Shown here piece by piece: positions 1 through 11,876 of a stretch of 64,000 nt of DNA. Position 1 is the stretch's first letter. Every line of letters begins with the position of its first letter. A program made the translations under genes and the position numbers. This stretch comes from Chrysaora quinquecirrha (taxonomy: Eukaryota; Cnidaria; Scyphozoa; Semaeostomeae; Pelagiidae): positions 46,164 to 110,163 of the forward strand of contig JACTAT010000108.1 in the NCBI GenBank assembly GCA_014526335.1, written 5' to 3'. The notes beneath the pieces are model-generated. The model was not told the origin of the DNA. It did not search any database and saw nothing but the letters and a program-made list of their open reading frames with translations.

Positions 1-480
1 ATACTAGACGTGCCGCCCAAATCGGTAACTTTTTCAGCGCCAATTTCCCTACATATGGGTTGGTTTTCCGCACAGAATCTCCACTTATGGGTGGTAAAGT
101 ATATAAAAAAATTTAGACATGCACTGTCTTGAAAAGCCTGATAAAAAGTGCGTTTTAGTTTTCAGCGCAAAGGCCTTTTCGACGCATTTAGAGTTGCCTC
201 AGGCGTTAAATTGGGTTCAAACATTTGAGATATTGGTACAAATGGGTAAAAAATTTCGTTTTTCTTTCTATACATGGGTACCACGAGTGACAGGATTGAT
301 TGGTAGACATGGATGGGTTTGGAAAAAACTGGGCGGCACGTCAAGTCATTTGAACAATGAAGTACCGCCCCCCCCCCGGGTAAACACTGCCCTGTGCCCT
401 CTGATTGCTGCACCCATTTTCTGGGTGCAAAATGAAAAATTGTTGCCACTTTCAGCCAAGCATTTGAACTGATTTGAACT
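1..480. other. no recognisable gene
   Basis: The short open frames on both strands here overlap each other and show no domain or coding signature. A run of C at about 369-378 is the only simple-sequence feature. Recognisable LINE-derived sequence starts just after this stretch. Confidence 0.5.
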
Positions 481-481
481 A

Positions 482-2160
482 TAGAAAGAAAAGATAAGAA
501 TCGAACAAAACGACAAAATGGATAAAGAACTGAAAGAAATAGAAAAATACAAGGACGACTCAAATAAATGCTACCAGGCTCTCCGAAATGTTAAAAGCCA
601 CTTGCAATCTATGACGAAAATTTCAACCGTGTCATATCACCAGAAGATCAAATAACCATCATCGCCAATCACTTCCAATAACTCTTTTCATCATGTGAAA
701 AAGCTACCCCAGTACCTTCAGCTCAGATGAATCCACCATTTACTAAAGATGAAATCAGAAAAGCTGCCAAGAAATTGAAAAACAACAAAGCAACAGGCAG
801 AGATGGTGTTCATGCTGAACTTATAAAAAATGGTCCTGATGAAATCCACTCCTAAATCGCTTCTTAATTGCACAAGTAAAATTGGAGAATACCTAGAAGA
901 AATACAACGTGGAATCTTAAACCCTCTAGCAAAGCCACCAAAAAAGAGTGAAAGAGTTAATGTCAGACACATTATACTACTATCTGTGCTTCGAAAAACA
1001 ATAACAATCATCTTAATAGATCGATTTTGGGACAGAATGAAAAGGCATATACCACCTAGCCAAGCTGCTTGTCAACATGGACGTTCCACCACCGACCAAG
1101 TCTATGCAATTAAAGCACGCATAGAAAAAGCTATCACATCAGAAAACTATGACATCTTCATCCTCCTTCTTGACATGTCCAAAGCATTCGACACAGTTAG
1201 TCGTCCAAGACTCATGAATATCTTGAAAAACATCCTGACAGATTGTGAACTACATAAACGACGTAACCTTTAATGTTCGTGTTCGAATTGGAAGCAATAC
1301 AGGAGATGACATACAGACAGCGATTGGTATTTGCCAAGGAGACTGTTTTTCAGCACTCCTCTTCATTCTCTACCTAGCTTTTGCCCTCAAACCAATACCA
1401 TCGCAAATTCAATCTGTTGACTACAACCATACTCTATGGTCAGCTCTCGACTGGCTCATTGACAGAGACATCCACAAAATCTCAATCGATCTTAAATATG
1501 CTGACAATATAACATACATACGATCAGACAAATCCAAAATCAATCAAGTAGAGCGAATAGTCCCAGAAATGCTCAAAGAAGAAGGAAGGATTGCACATAA
1601 ATGAAAGCAAAACAGAACACTTCCATGTCAGTAGAACTAGTGAAACATCTTGGAAGAAGTGTAAATACCTCGGTTCTCTCCTAGAAACGGATTAGGAAGA
1701 TCTTAGCTCAAAATAGCTTCAATACTCTTGACAATATACTGAGCAGTAAACACCTGAGTGAACAAACGCGTCTAAGAATTTTTAAGGCCTACATCGAAAG
1801 TATCTTCCTATACGATAGTGGACTATGGACCCTTAACAAAAGTCTAGACAGCGTTATCAACTCTTTCCAACGAAAACTTCTTCGTAAAAGTAATTTACAT
1901 CAGATGGCCTAAGACTATATCAAACGATGATTTATTTGAACGTACTTCAACACAGCCCTGGAGTCTAACCATCAACAGAAGGCGCCTGTCTTGGTTTGGC
2001 CACCTTTTGCGATTACCACCTGAAACACCAGCCAAAAAATCGCTAGAAAGTTTCCTAAAACCCACTAAAAGACCAACTGGAAGACCAAAAACCACCTGGT
2101 TCAGTACTATAATTAAAGACCTGAAAGATCATACAGATATTAATACTAAAGCTGAACAGG
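482..2160 (+). pseudogene. decayed LINE (non-LTR retrotransposon) reverse transcriptase
   Basis: This is a degenerate copy of a non-LTR retrotransposon ORF2, which would encode reverse transcriptase for target-primed retrotransposition. Pieces lie in order in shifting frames. At 727-850 is the N-terminal RT block (LKNNKATGRDGVHAELIKNG). At 830-1265 is the palm with SQAACQHGRSTTDQVYAIKA and the LLLDMSKAFDTV motif. At 1268-1604 come GICQGDCFSALLF and the active-site strand, which reads YADN instead of YADD. At 1700-2160 is the C-terminal part, with RRRLSWFGHLLRLPPETPAK and a GRPKTTW motif. Frameshifts occur near 830-850 and 1240-1270, and in-frame stops lie between 1600 and 1760. No endonuclease domain or poly(A) tail was found. 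The clade is not assigned. Not functional. Confidence 0.88.
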
Positions 2161-2164
2161 GCAT

Positions 2165-4434
2165 TTTTTAAGTGGGTTTTTTGGGGCAATTGCCCCAGTA
2201 GGCCCCTCTACGTACCCCAGTAGTGAAGAAAAAAACAGCTTTTTTGTCCAAAAACATGGGCCCCTGTTTTGACTGAAATGATCTCAAACACCAAAGAATA
2301 ATTCTTTGTGGACCATGTGTTCAATGGGCATTGAATATGTGCTGAAAATTTTGCTTGCTTGTTGCTTGGTCGCTTAACTAACTCTACATGGAGAATACGA
2401 AGTATTTATGAAGTATAAGACACAATTGATTTCGATGCCACAGATCGAAGTTATACAATCAAAATTTTCGGAAATATGGGAATATGCCATATTTTCTCCA
2501 TTTTCTGACAAGGTCTGACGTTTCTCCAGCCGCTATGCTCAAAAGAAACAAATCATGAGATCTGTTCATTGAATGCAATGCAGTATCAATTAGGCTTTTT
2601 AGCAAGCAATAACGTTAGTCACTCTTTTGGATTCGTAAAGAATGTAGATGTTCGAAGATGTTTGGCTCTTTATTACAACTTTGAATTTTGTACTACTCAA
2701 AGACCATAAGAATTCTGTACAAACTCCACAATTAAGTTCCAAGAAAACAGCATTATAAGAATTCGGAGAGGGCCAATATAGCGATTCCAGCTTCAGTGTT
2801 CTTCAAAATTTTTTGGGGAGCATGGCATGCCCCCGGACCCCCCAATAGGGTGCACATGCGGCGCACGCTCTACTGCAGTGCCCACTTTTTTACTCGTGCC
2901 CATCACAATTTAAATACCCTCCTACGCCCATTTGATGGATCAGAAAGATGTTTTTACTTTGACTTTGTTTAGTCGACAAATTGAGACGGTCAGCCCCCCC
3001 CCCCTTGAAAACTTCTGTACTCCTGAGAGCTGTACAAGAAACAGGACTTTCTTATAAAATATTTTCGATGCAAACTTGATATGCCTGTACTATAATAACA
3101 ACAAACAATGTTATATAATTACAGACCTATTTGTATTGTTGTTCAGAATCTATGCATTCTTTAAACCATTCTTTTGAATACCGGAATTTTTGGGCCCCTT
3201 TTCACGAGTTTGCCCCACTAGTTAACAATCCTTAAAATATGCCCTGAAGCTGAAGGATTTCTTGACAGACTTGTAACACAGTGTTCCGAGCGAAAAACTT
3301 GGAGTCAAATTGTTTGCAGCATTATGTCTAATAAATCGACGAATATGCAATGATGATGATGATTTGAACTGTCGGTCCCTCACTGAATGGAACAACAACA
3401 ACATCAATTCAATTCAGTGTACTTTAAGGGACTTGGGACAAGTGTCTCACTTGGTCACTCCCTCTCCATCATTAACTCGGATTGCTTTCTTTGTGTCGTC
3501 AATTTATTAGTGTAACGGTGACTGATTGATCGAAATCAAATGGGAGAGAAGCAATGTTATCTGCAGCTGAAAGGGAGTCTGTTTTGAAGTAAACAGAAAT
3601 GGTAGGTGGTATTACTGTATACCCTGTGCCAATTATTCAGTAGGGGCCTACACCTACTGTAGTCTGCTACCAATAGTCTAGTAAATATAAACTAGCTGCC
3701 CTAAAAGAACTCTTTTGGTTTTGTTTCTTTAACCATTTGTGAAGACAAGGCACTGCTTAATCAAGCTAAGAATTTAGGCCTACCGCAGAAATGCAAAAAC
3801 CCACAAGAAATTTAGGTTTACAGTACTGTATAGGCTTGTACAATGCACTGACAGGCCTAAGTACAATAAACATATGATGCACGTGATGTGAGGTAGACTA
3901 TGTCAAACACAAGCAAGGTGTCACACCCTTCTTCAGAGTTTGACACTTTTTGCTGAAGTCTTGGGTGCGCATAGACTGATGGACTTCAGTTGAGGTGTGC
4001 CAAAAAGTCTTGAAAATAATGCACTTTTCAAGTGGGCAAATTGCAATTTTTCTAGAATTTTCAGCCTTTTTCACATATTTGTGCCATTTGATAATTGAAA
4101 TTGAGACATTTTTGGAAAGATTTTTGCTTACAAGAAGCATATTGACTCACACCATATTTAGGCCTGAAATTTTTTATGCCAAGCAATTTTCGCAGGTTCC
4201 CTTGATGCTTTCTATTCAGGTGTGCCAAGTGCATCCTTGGATTTTGATAACAGGTGTGCTTCTGCCATACTCCACAGGCTGGGTGCCAAAGCTACTTCAA
4301 CCCCTGATTTAAATGTGGCTTAGAGATCTGGCAATGCTTTTATTGCTGTTTCCACTAGGTGTTCATTTTGATGGAATGATGTGAAATTGATAAAAACCTC
4401 ATAAAAATTTCATTCATCTCCAAGTCTGATCAAA
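2165..4434. other. intergenic, no gene recognised
   Basis: No domain or convincing exon was seen. There are homopolymer C/G runs (about 2995-3004), an ATG-rich microsatellite patch near 3345-3362 and scattered T-rich tracts. Short open frames at 3222-3510 and 3898-4312 overlap on opposite strands and look like chance. Confidence 0.4.
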
Positions 4435-4972
4435 CAGTGGCGTTCCCAGACTAAAAATACGGGTTTGGACAAAAATTCTTGGGGGTTTGGGGGTGTAGCG
4501 CCCTGGAAAAATTTTTGGGGCCATGCCCTTCAAACGCTCGGAAAAGGTGGCCAACGCCCTTTCTAAATCATCCTAAGATGAAATAAAAGCAAGCAAAGAT
4601 CAAATATTTACTAGTAACTTGCGATCCCACTGACAGATATAACAACGACGTAACAACGACGAAAAGTTTTTGAAATTTACTGCATTCAAAAATTTAAGAC
4701 CATGTTTTTGTGACAGTCTTTTTTATTGCTAACAGCACAAAATCATGCGATGTTTCACACGATGCCACTGTGACTGGTAAAGTTGCACTGATTTTCACCA
4801 ATGCATACAATGTCGGGAGAAGTGAGCTCATTCCACTTTTGCTGAAAATCTTGCGCCCTCCCCCCCCCCCCCCAGTGAATATTATTACAGATTTCGAAGA
4901 ATTGGAAAATCAATGTCTGAGAGAACTGGGGTGGACATCTCCACCCCAGTCCACCCCGTGGTGACGCCACTG
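4435..4972. mobile_element. hAT-type non-autonomous DNA transposon
   Basis: The element starts CAGTGGCGTTCCC and ends with GTGACGCCACTG, giving short terminal inverted repeats around CAGTGGCG. It is flanked on both sides by the exact 8-bp direct repeat TGATCAAA (4427-4434 and 4973-4980). CAGTGG-type ends with an 8-bp target duplication are typical of the hAT superfamily. The 538-bp interior holds G- and C-rich tracts and no transposase, so it is a MITE. Confidence 0.85.
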
Positions 4973-5274
4973 TGATCAAATCTTCTTTTGTCTGCTGCTT
5001 GCAAAAATCAGGGACCAGTTAGTTAAGGCTGAGGAAAGATTGCCTTAAAATGTAAATACTACAATACAGAGCCTATTCAATTACCAGATTGGATTTTTTG
5101 CAGAATGCATGGAGAAATGCATGGATAACAACAATAGAATTGTCTTGCCTTCCAAAAATTAAAAAAACATTCCAGTTTTGTTTTTGGGACATAAATTTTG
5201 GACATGGCAACAGGGTTAATAAAAAATTTTGAATGGCTCAATCCTGCGGAACAGATTTGTTCTGCGAATCTGCG

Positions 5275-6135
5275 AATATACGTTCCGCGTTATTGATTTT
5301 GCCTTTGTGCTGAAATAAAAAACGCGAAATAATTTCTTATATGTTTCTTAGTAATAATTTAATGGTTCTTAGAGCAAATTTCTTCCGTTTTGTTGCATTT
5401 TTCGTTTTGTTAATAAACACGGCTTTTCATTAGAAAAAAGCATCTTTAATTCAACTTTTGAGCCTACTACTTGGCTTTGCCCATTTTGCAACCGCACACA
5501 CTTAGCCAGAAAATTTCATTTTAGTCTTTTTATGCTTTGCTTTGTGCTTTGTGAAAACAGCTGTACCAAGAAGGAAACAAAATTTCCAGAAGCTTCATAT
5601 CAGTTTTCCCTTAGTAAAAACTTGTCTGGAGAAATTCCGAGGTTCCGCGTTTTTTATTTTCGCCTTATGGCAAAATCAATAACGCGGAATTCGATCTCGC
5701 GGAACTTTTGAAATTTTTAAGTCAAATAGAGTTGTCTTTGCAAAGACTTGTTTTCGTATTTGTGTCCATCATCCCTTGTCTAACATCGCCTGCAAGTACA
5801 CACAATGAAAACAAAAGTCAGCATATGGCTAGGTCCAGCTAGGTCTATATTGTAATTACCGTACACTTTGAACCTGTACATTTTGTTCCATTCGATTGTA
5901 TATTTTTACTTAAATTTTGTGAAAAGAGCTTTATTAAGACGAAAAGAGCATTTAAAGAAGCTATCTATGACTTTTAGCGGGGACCGACCTGTCTAGAGAG
6001 GTTCCGCGAAATGAGGTTCCGCATTTTTGACTCTCGCCGTATGGCTAAATCAATAATGCGGAATTCGATGTCGCGGAACTTTTCAAATTTGAAGTCAAAT
6101 AGAGTTTTCTTCGCAAAAACTTGTTTTAGCATTAG
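5275..6135. repeat. tandem hairpin repeat, about 360-bp spacing
   Basis: A palindromic module recurs near 5282, 5642 and 6001. One arm reads GTTCCGCGTTATTGATTTT, followed after a short loop by AAAATCAATAACGCGGAA. The best hairpin spans about 5640-5705. The downstream segment AAGTCAAATAGAGTT is repeated at about 5720 and 6091, so the second and third units are a diverged tandem duplication. No coding sequence was seen. Confidence 0.6.
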
Positions 6136-6218
6136 TGGTTCCAGATAATTAGTTGTTGCGGTATTTAAACGGCTTTGAAAAAGGGAAAAGGTCTATTTAA
6201 GTATTTTTCTTTATTAAG

Positions 6219-6530
6219 GTTTCCAAGCGCCATGGTGTAGAAGCACCTTTAGAAGACATGTCTCAAGCTGATCGAGATTCTACTTTTCGCCTATCTGACG
6301 ACCGTTTTCAGCAGCGAAAAAGGTTCCTTGAACTGCTTCAGTTGATAAAAGGAGAAGGAATTACATTGAAAATGCATCAAAACACAACGGTCTCTGCTCA
6401 TTTCGAGGCCGCAGATTGTAACTTCGAAGTAATTGCTGTTTCATCACTAAATACTCCAATTGGGATACAAAAAACTGCTTTAATACGAACCGGTGATGTT
6501 GTTTCTTTTTCTACGAGCTCTACGAGCTGA
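6219..6530 (+). CDS. GEMIN7: Gemin7 homologue (SMN complex subunit)
   Basis: Gemin7 is an Sm-fold subunit of the SMN complex, which assembles Sm rings on spliceosomal snRNAs; it pairs with Gemin6. The frame from ATG 6258 gives 90 residues. It contains RKRFLELLQLIKGEGITLKM, then SAHFEAADCNFEVIAVSSLN, TPIGIQKTALIRTGDVVSFS and a stop. This matches the family pattern in which a helix precedes an Sm fold with AHF..D.....VS.L.TPIGVQ..AL.R..D...Y. The same frame stays open upstream to a possible acceptor at 6217-6218 (TTTATTAAG), so 6219-6257 may be coding in a spliced form. With ATG 6258 the protein is complete and slightly shorter than the human one. Confidence 0.85.
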   Translation, partial: VSKRHGVEAPLEDMSQADRDSTFRLSDDRFQQRKRFLELLQLIKGEGITLKMHQNTTVSAHFEAADCNFEVIAVSSLNTPIGIQKTALIRTGDVVSFSTSSTS

Positions 6531-6692
6531 GTTTTCTATGCTTTATTGGGTATAAAATATCAAGTTAACTTTATGGTTAATTAGAATTGTTAATCTTGAT
6601 GTTGTTTTTCGGAACAAAGCAAAAAGATAACTTTTCAATCAAAGAAATTCATTGGAAGTCATCAATGTTGTGTTGTTACCAGACCACTTTTC

Positions 6693-7018
6693 TTAGAGCT
6701 CGTCTACATGAGACCCGAAATGCAAATCACGCCAGCCTGAAGTTTCAAACCGGTGTGAAATTTACAGCGATCTGCTAATTTGCGTTACGTTTACGTGAAG
6801 ATTTCAAACTGGTTTGAGGTAAAAGTGAAAAGCCAGAAAGCCTCGATACGCATGTGCTATTTGGTTTTGCAAAATGGTGCCACACTCAAGACAAAAGAAA
6901 GAATGTTTGTTATGTCTATGATTCAATTTCATATCGCCCCGGTTTGAAAAAATTCTGTTTACATGATAATTTAACGAAATTTCATGCCGGCTGAAAACGT
7001 AATTATGTAAACGGGCTC
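6693..7018. mobile_element. MITE with AGAGC(T/C)CGT(C/T)TACAT ends
   Basis: The left end reads AGAGCTCGTCTACATGAGA. The right end is the imperfect reverse complement, TATGTAAACGGGCTCT. The interior contains repeated GTTTCAAACCGGT / TTCAAACTGGTTTGA motifs and no credible ORF. The target duplication is unclear. It lies just downstream of Gemin7. Confidence 0.6.
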
Positions 7019-7089
7019 TGAATTTTTTAATCAAGCCAAAGTAACAGGAGCTATTTTCTATTACAATTTTCTTCGACAAGTTTACCTGC

Positions 7090-7235
7090 GCGTGTAGACT
7101 GACGAAAAATTATCTTTGACAATTTTTCCTTGACAAGTTTTGTTAATGGATAACAAGTTTCTTTGACAATTATGGTTCTTTAATCTAAGTATTAGAAAAA
7201 TTGTCAAAACCACTTGTCAAGTCATCTACAGAAGC
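7090..7235. repeat. inverted-repeat MITE-like segment
   Basis: GTAGACTGACGAAAAATT near 7094, followed by TTTGACAATTTTTCCTTGACAAG, is mirrored near 7190-7233 by AAAAATTGTCAAAACCACTTGTCAAGTCATCTAC. This suggests a short terminal-inverted-repeat element. No coding potential. Confidence 0.45.
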
Positions 7236-7494
7236 TATTCTCGCTTATCACAATTTTTCTTTGGCAATTGCATTTGTTGATGAAAATTGTCAATTGACCT
7301 CAAATTTCCCCCATCTACCCGAGCAAAATAAAATTTTCAATGAAGAATTGGCTTCAATGGCGTCAATGGCTTCATAGCTATTGATACTAGATATGTAGAA
7401 CATCTGGGATCTGGGGAAGGGCAAAATAAGATTAAGCTATTTGCTAAGAAATATTGTAAGGACTTAGATATCAAACTTATGTTTTCGTCTTTTA

Positions 7495-7836
7495 ACAGGT
7501 TAGGAACCTTGTAAAGATCCCATCCTCAGTAACTTCTGGTCACATGTTTACAAATTTTCTTGTGCAGGCTGCAACGCCTGTTACATCAATGAAACATGCC
7601 GACACCTTAAGGCACGTGTACAGAAGCACTTGCTGGGAGATAAGAACTCTCATATTTTTAAACAGCTTGAAAGCTCTTCTTCTTGTAAGAATTCCTCTTT
7701 TCGTGAAAACTTTTCTATCTTAGACTCGACTCCCACATCTAACCAACTTGAGATTAAGAAAACCATACATATGCGGTTGGAAAAGCCATCCCTAAACAGA
7801 CAATTTTGCCACTACAATCTTACATTTTCTTGTTAA
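7495..7836 (+). pseudogene. Penelope-like element GIY-YIG endonuclease fragment
   Basis: The frame ending in a stop at 7834-7836 gives YKFSCAGCNACYINETCRHL followed by KARVQKHLLGDKNSHIFKQL. It then continues through a cysteine-containing stretch to IKKTIHMRLEKPSLNRQ. This matches the C-terminal GIY-YIG endonuclease region typical of Penelope-like retroelements (C..C...YIG.T.R.L..R...H). The usual YIG reads YIN here. The reverse transcriptase part is absent, so it is a 5'-truncated relic. Confidence 0.65.
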
Positions 7837-8199
7837 TTTCCCTTTTTTTTGCTTTGTTTTTCTTGTTGTTGCAATGTGTTATTCTATTCTTCTTTTGTTT
7901 TTAACACCAACTGATTTGTAAGACTTTTAACTGATGATGATCACAGGATGATCGAATGTAGCCGTTCGTAGCAAAAGGATCTTCCTTCTTTTGTTTAAAC
8001 GTGCGCCCAGAGAACACATGGAGTCAGACGAACTCCGAGAGACGATTCTCTATATCTTGTCATTCAAGCTGACTTTGCACTGACTGACTTTACATCGACT
8101 GACTTACTGACTGACTTGCTGAACAGTAAGTTGAAGAGTTTCTTGTTATAGTAATTATAAGTCACATGATTTATTGCGCAGGTAAGAACTATACATGCA

Positions 8200-8410
8200 A
8201 CTACAGTTGAATCCCGCTATAACGAACCCCGTTTATGACGAACTTCACGCTATTACGAACTAAAGGTCTGATCCCTTGGATTCTGAGATGTAAATCCTAC
8301 TGTAAATACGTCCTGTATAACGAACCCCCTGTATAACGAATTCTCGTTATTACGAACCAAATTTTCGATCCCCTCATCACAAATACACTCGATATAATGA
8401 AATTTTGAGA
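8200..8410. mobile_element. pogo/Tigger-like terminal repeat relic
   Basis: ACAGTTGAATCCCGCTATAA at about 8202 is followed by repeated TATAACGAAC, ATTACGAAC and GTATAACGAA motifs. These are characteristic of pogo/Tigger-type Tc1-mariner ends. No matching opposite end or transposase was found, so it is likely a solo end or a degraded MITE. Confidence 0.45.
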
Positions 8411-8930
8411 AAACTAATCGGCACAGCAAGCCAACAGCTAAGTTTGAATGATCAATTTCAAGACATAGTCGATAAGAGAAGGAAATGAGGGTTTGATAAC
8501 AGCGGTGATGGCAGACAACTACACAGGGTACACACTTGATGGGCTGCTAACTTTTAACTTTTAAAACCTGCCAACTTACAGAGGAATAAATCATAGTCAA
8601 GCCTGTCGAGGTATCCAGTATGGATAAAGAAGTAAAGAAGAGCGTGAAATGATAGAGCAAGAAGTTGTTCGCCCGATTGTTTTCTATACGAGGATGAGTC
8701 AGAGGTTCAACTCCCTCGGGAGGGAATCTTTTTAGTATCCTCGTTTTTAATTTCTGTGATTTTCGCGTGGGTAATAACCTATTTTGAATTGGCTGAGGAG
8801 ACATCTCGTAACTTAATTAAATTTGATTTTGAAATAATTTAAATATTCGTTTGCTCTTATTTTTTTTAACTTTTTTCGTTTTTTTTTTTAATCCTGTAAC
8901 CAGTAGGAGATTATCTCTCAACGGGGAAGC

Positions 8931-9772
8931 CAGTGGCGTAGCCAGGGTCTTGGTATTTGGGGGGGGGGGCAAAGAAAGAAAATGGGGGTCCGGGGGTATT
9001 TTTGGGACCATGCCCTTCTACAAGTCGTAAACAGCCCTTTATAAATAAAGAGATTTGCTGGGATTTCAAAAGGAGAAAGCATGTTGGACAATTCTTGCTA
9101 TACATTCTTTACCTCTAGAATGTCATAGAATGCATAATTTTTTGCTTGCCGAGTGTGTTCCTACTGGGTATCCGAAAACATCTCACCTCACCTGTTTGTT
9201 GGAAACACTTGCTTTCTTGTTGATGTAGAACATTCCAGCCAATACCGAAGCGGTGAAAATTTTCATTCTACGTTTATCTAATAGAAGCATGTACTGTGTC
9301 GTGTGATCTTTCGTTTAAGTACTGATTTCCTCGTGTTTTGCCTTTTCGTTCTATTTTGTTTTATTTCAACAACGAGAGAAAGGAGATTAACGTTTTGACT
9401 TTTCACCAATTCAGTTTTGAATAAACTTTAAATCTGTCCGACGGGACCTTTAAAACACAAGAAAGGTCCGTACCTTTAGAACCCTTCACACATCGAGACC
9501 TATTGCAACAGGAGGGGCGTGTGGGTTGAATGAACAATATTAAACACGTGGCGTTAATTGCCGCATAAAAAATAGCAGTACAGTAGAACACTTTCCTGGA
9601 ACCGAGCAGGTTGGATCGGCTTGGATGATATCTCCGAAAAATATTGCCCAACGGTTGTTAGAATTTCTCTTACTCCCCCACCCCCACTGATTTTATTGAC
9701 TTTTTAAAACACGAAATTTTCAACTATTGGGCGGGTGACTGCCCCCCTTGCCCCCCCTTGGCTACGCCACTG
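8931..9772. mobile_element. hAT-type non-autonomous element, CAGTGGCGTAGCCA ends
   Basis: A 14-bp perfect terminal inverted repeat, CAGTGGCGTAGCCA, opens at 8931 and closes at 9759-9772. The flanks carry the direct repeat GGGAAGC (8924-8930 and 9773-9779). An 8-bp GGGGAAGC duplication that lost one G in the right-hand run would fit hAT. G- and C-runs adjoin each end. The 842-bp interior has only a short minus-strand open frame (9403-9651) with no recognised domain. Confidence 0.85.
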
Positions 9773-9780
9773 GGGAAGCA

Positions 9781-9850
9781 TGACTGGATAGCTGAGTGGT
9801 TAGAGTGCTCGTCTCCTACCCTGCATGGCCGGTGTTCAAGTGTAGCCTTC
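9781..9850 (+). repeat. tRNA-derived SINE-like fragment
   Basis: TAGCTGAGTGGTTAGAGTGC resembles an A-box region and GTGTTCAAGTGTAGCC a degraded B box about 35 bases later, as in a tRNA-derived SINE head. It directly abuts the right target duplication of the hAT-type element. No full cloverleaf with a paired acceptor stem was seen, so it is not called as a functional tRNA. Confidence 0.4.
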
Positions 9851-10099
9851 GGAAATTTTAATGGGCTTTTGTTTTCATGGTTTTAAATAGTCTAAAAGGT
9901 TTGATTGAATGTTTAAAAATTTCCATCAATCTCAAATGCTTTATCAATTTCAGGATGCAGTAAAGTAATATTAATAACTGTGATGGTCCTACAAGGCTAC
10001 AAAGACGGCAAATTGGGAACAACTAGCAAGAAATAGGCACTATAGAGAGATGATGGTAAACCGTGCCATGTTCTCTATGGATGTTAGGGCGTAGCTGAT

Positions 10100-10880
10100 G
10101 ACAAATGGTGATTCAATATTTTTCAATTTAAATTGTACAATTTAAATTTAAATCTAAACTTCACTTTCATTTGATGTTCATTTTCATTTCAATTTATAAT
10201 TTTGAATTTTAACTGTAATTGTAATTGTAATTTAAATTTTTATTTCAATTGTAATTGTAATTTCTTTTAAGTTTCATTTTAATTTTAATTTTGATTTCAA
10301 TTACATTTTAACTCTTAATTTTAATTTCAATTTTAATATTGATTAATTTTAAATAGTTTAAAATTAAATAATTTCAATTTTAATATAAAATTTTGTTGAA
10401 CTTAAGATTCCAATTCAAGATTTAGATTGAATGTTACAACTCAGAAAATATTGTTTTAAAGTATAAGATGCAGTTCCACTTTAAGTTTGAGACAAGATTA
10501 AGATTAATATAAATATTCAGATTCAGATTTAGATTCAGATTCAGATTCAGATTAGGATTAAGATTAGGAGTAAGATTAAGATTAAGATAAATACAAAAAA
10601 TAGGATTAAGATCGATAAGACATTAAGAGTAACAATAATATTCATTCTCAGTGTTGGTTAGAACTTCAATTAACAATGAAATTAACATTTAGATTAAGAT
10701 GAAGATTTAGATTAAGTTAACAATAACATCAATACGAAAACTAATACTAACATTGCATTGGATAAAAATAAGATATACATTAACATTAATATTAAGAGAC
10801 ACATTAAGATGAAGATGAAGATGAAGATTCAGATTAATTAAACGATTCAAATTCAGATAAGACTTAAGGTAAAGATTCAA
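10100..10880. repeat. low-complexity AT-rich tract
   Basis: Cryptically simple sequence dominates: AATTTAAATTT and AATTGTAATTGTAATTT blocks at 10120-10400, then GATTCAGATTCAGATTCAG (about 10515-10550) and AGATTAAGATGAAGATG variants up to 10880. No gene was recognised in this stretch or in its flanks up to about 11,870. Confidence 0.8.
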
Positions 10881-11876
10881 TTATGGTTAAGACTAACATT
10901 ATGCTTGAGGCTGAGGAAATAGCATTTGTGTTAGGCAGTTTTCATCATAGTCGAAAAAGTGACGCTAAAATTGTCACAAAAAGTCGAAAAACTGGCAGAA
11001 AAATTCTTTTGCTGCCTCTAGAAAATGGCATTTCATGTTGCTTGGCAATTTTACCTGCACTTCATTCACCACATCTTGACACCCTATAATACTTCTCTTG
11101 GTGGATATTCAAAAATTCATTAAAAATATGATTTCATGCCATAAAAGATTGAAAAGTAAAAAAACTGCTGGTTTGTAGAGAAATTGATAGAGAGTCCAAT
11201 GGTTATTTTTGCCGAAGTTGTGGAGCCATCTGTCGAATTCTATTCCTGGTAATGTGGACCCCCGTATGCTGACCTCAATCCTGAACCCAGAACCAGAATC
11301 AATGCAATCGTCGAATCGCACAATATGCTGCTATTAAAATCTTGGTCATGAAACCACTTCAGAAGCCTGTCCAATTAGAAAAACATCAATATGAATCAGC
11401 AAACTGTGAATCTGTGACAAAAAGTGGTGAGTTTACCAGTTAACGAGACTCCCGGCTGTAACCTGGTTACGACGGCCAGCGAGGGAAGCCTGGATGGATG
11501 GCTAGGCCGTTTGCTTCCATTTCTATAGGTAGGTATCATTCGTCCAGTATCTTTATTTAAGTATCTCCAAATAATTTTATAACAAATTTTTTCAAACAAG
11601 CAATAAATAAGCTTTTGAGTCAATTATTTGAAGTATTTTGGCTTTATGTTTAAGAAAGAATTTTTTTGTTTTTAAGTCTAACCCAGTTCTTTTCTCCTTT
11701 GCTTTTTTGCACGTTTCCACGTTTTTTGCACATTTCAAAGTATATTTGTACGTCATTTAAACTTTAAATAAGCCCCCAGCTCATGTTATCTGCAAAATAT
11801 GGCAATTTTGATGGTCATTATGCGCATCCACATTCTTGTCAATTGACTACACTGCCATCTTGCTCATCAGCAAACC

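Noticed and set aside
10883..11089. Short plus-strand open frame with KTGRKILLLPLENG
   Set aside because: No domain, no splice signals, and it adjoins low-complexity sequence.
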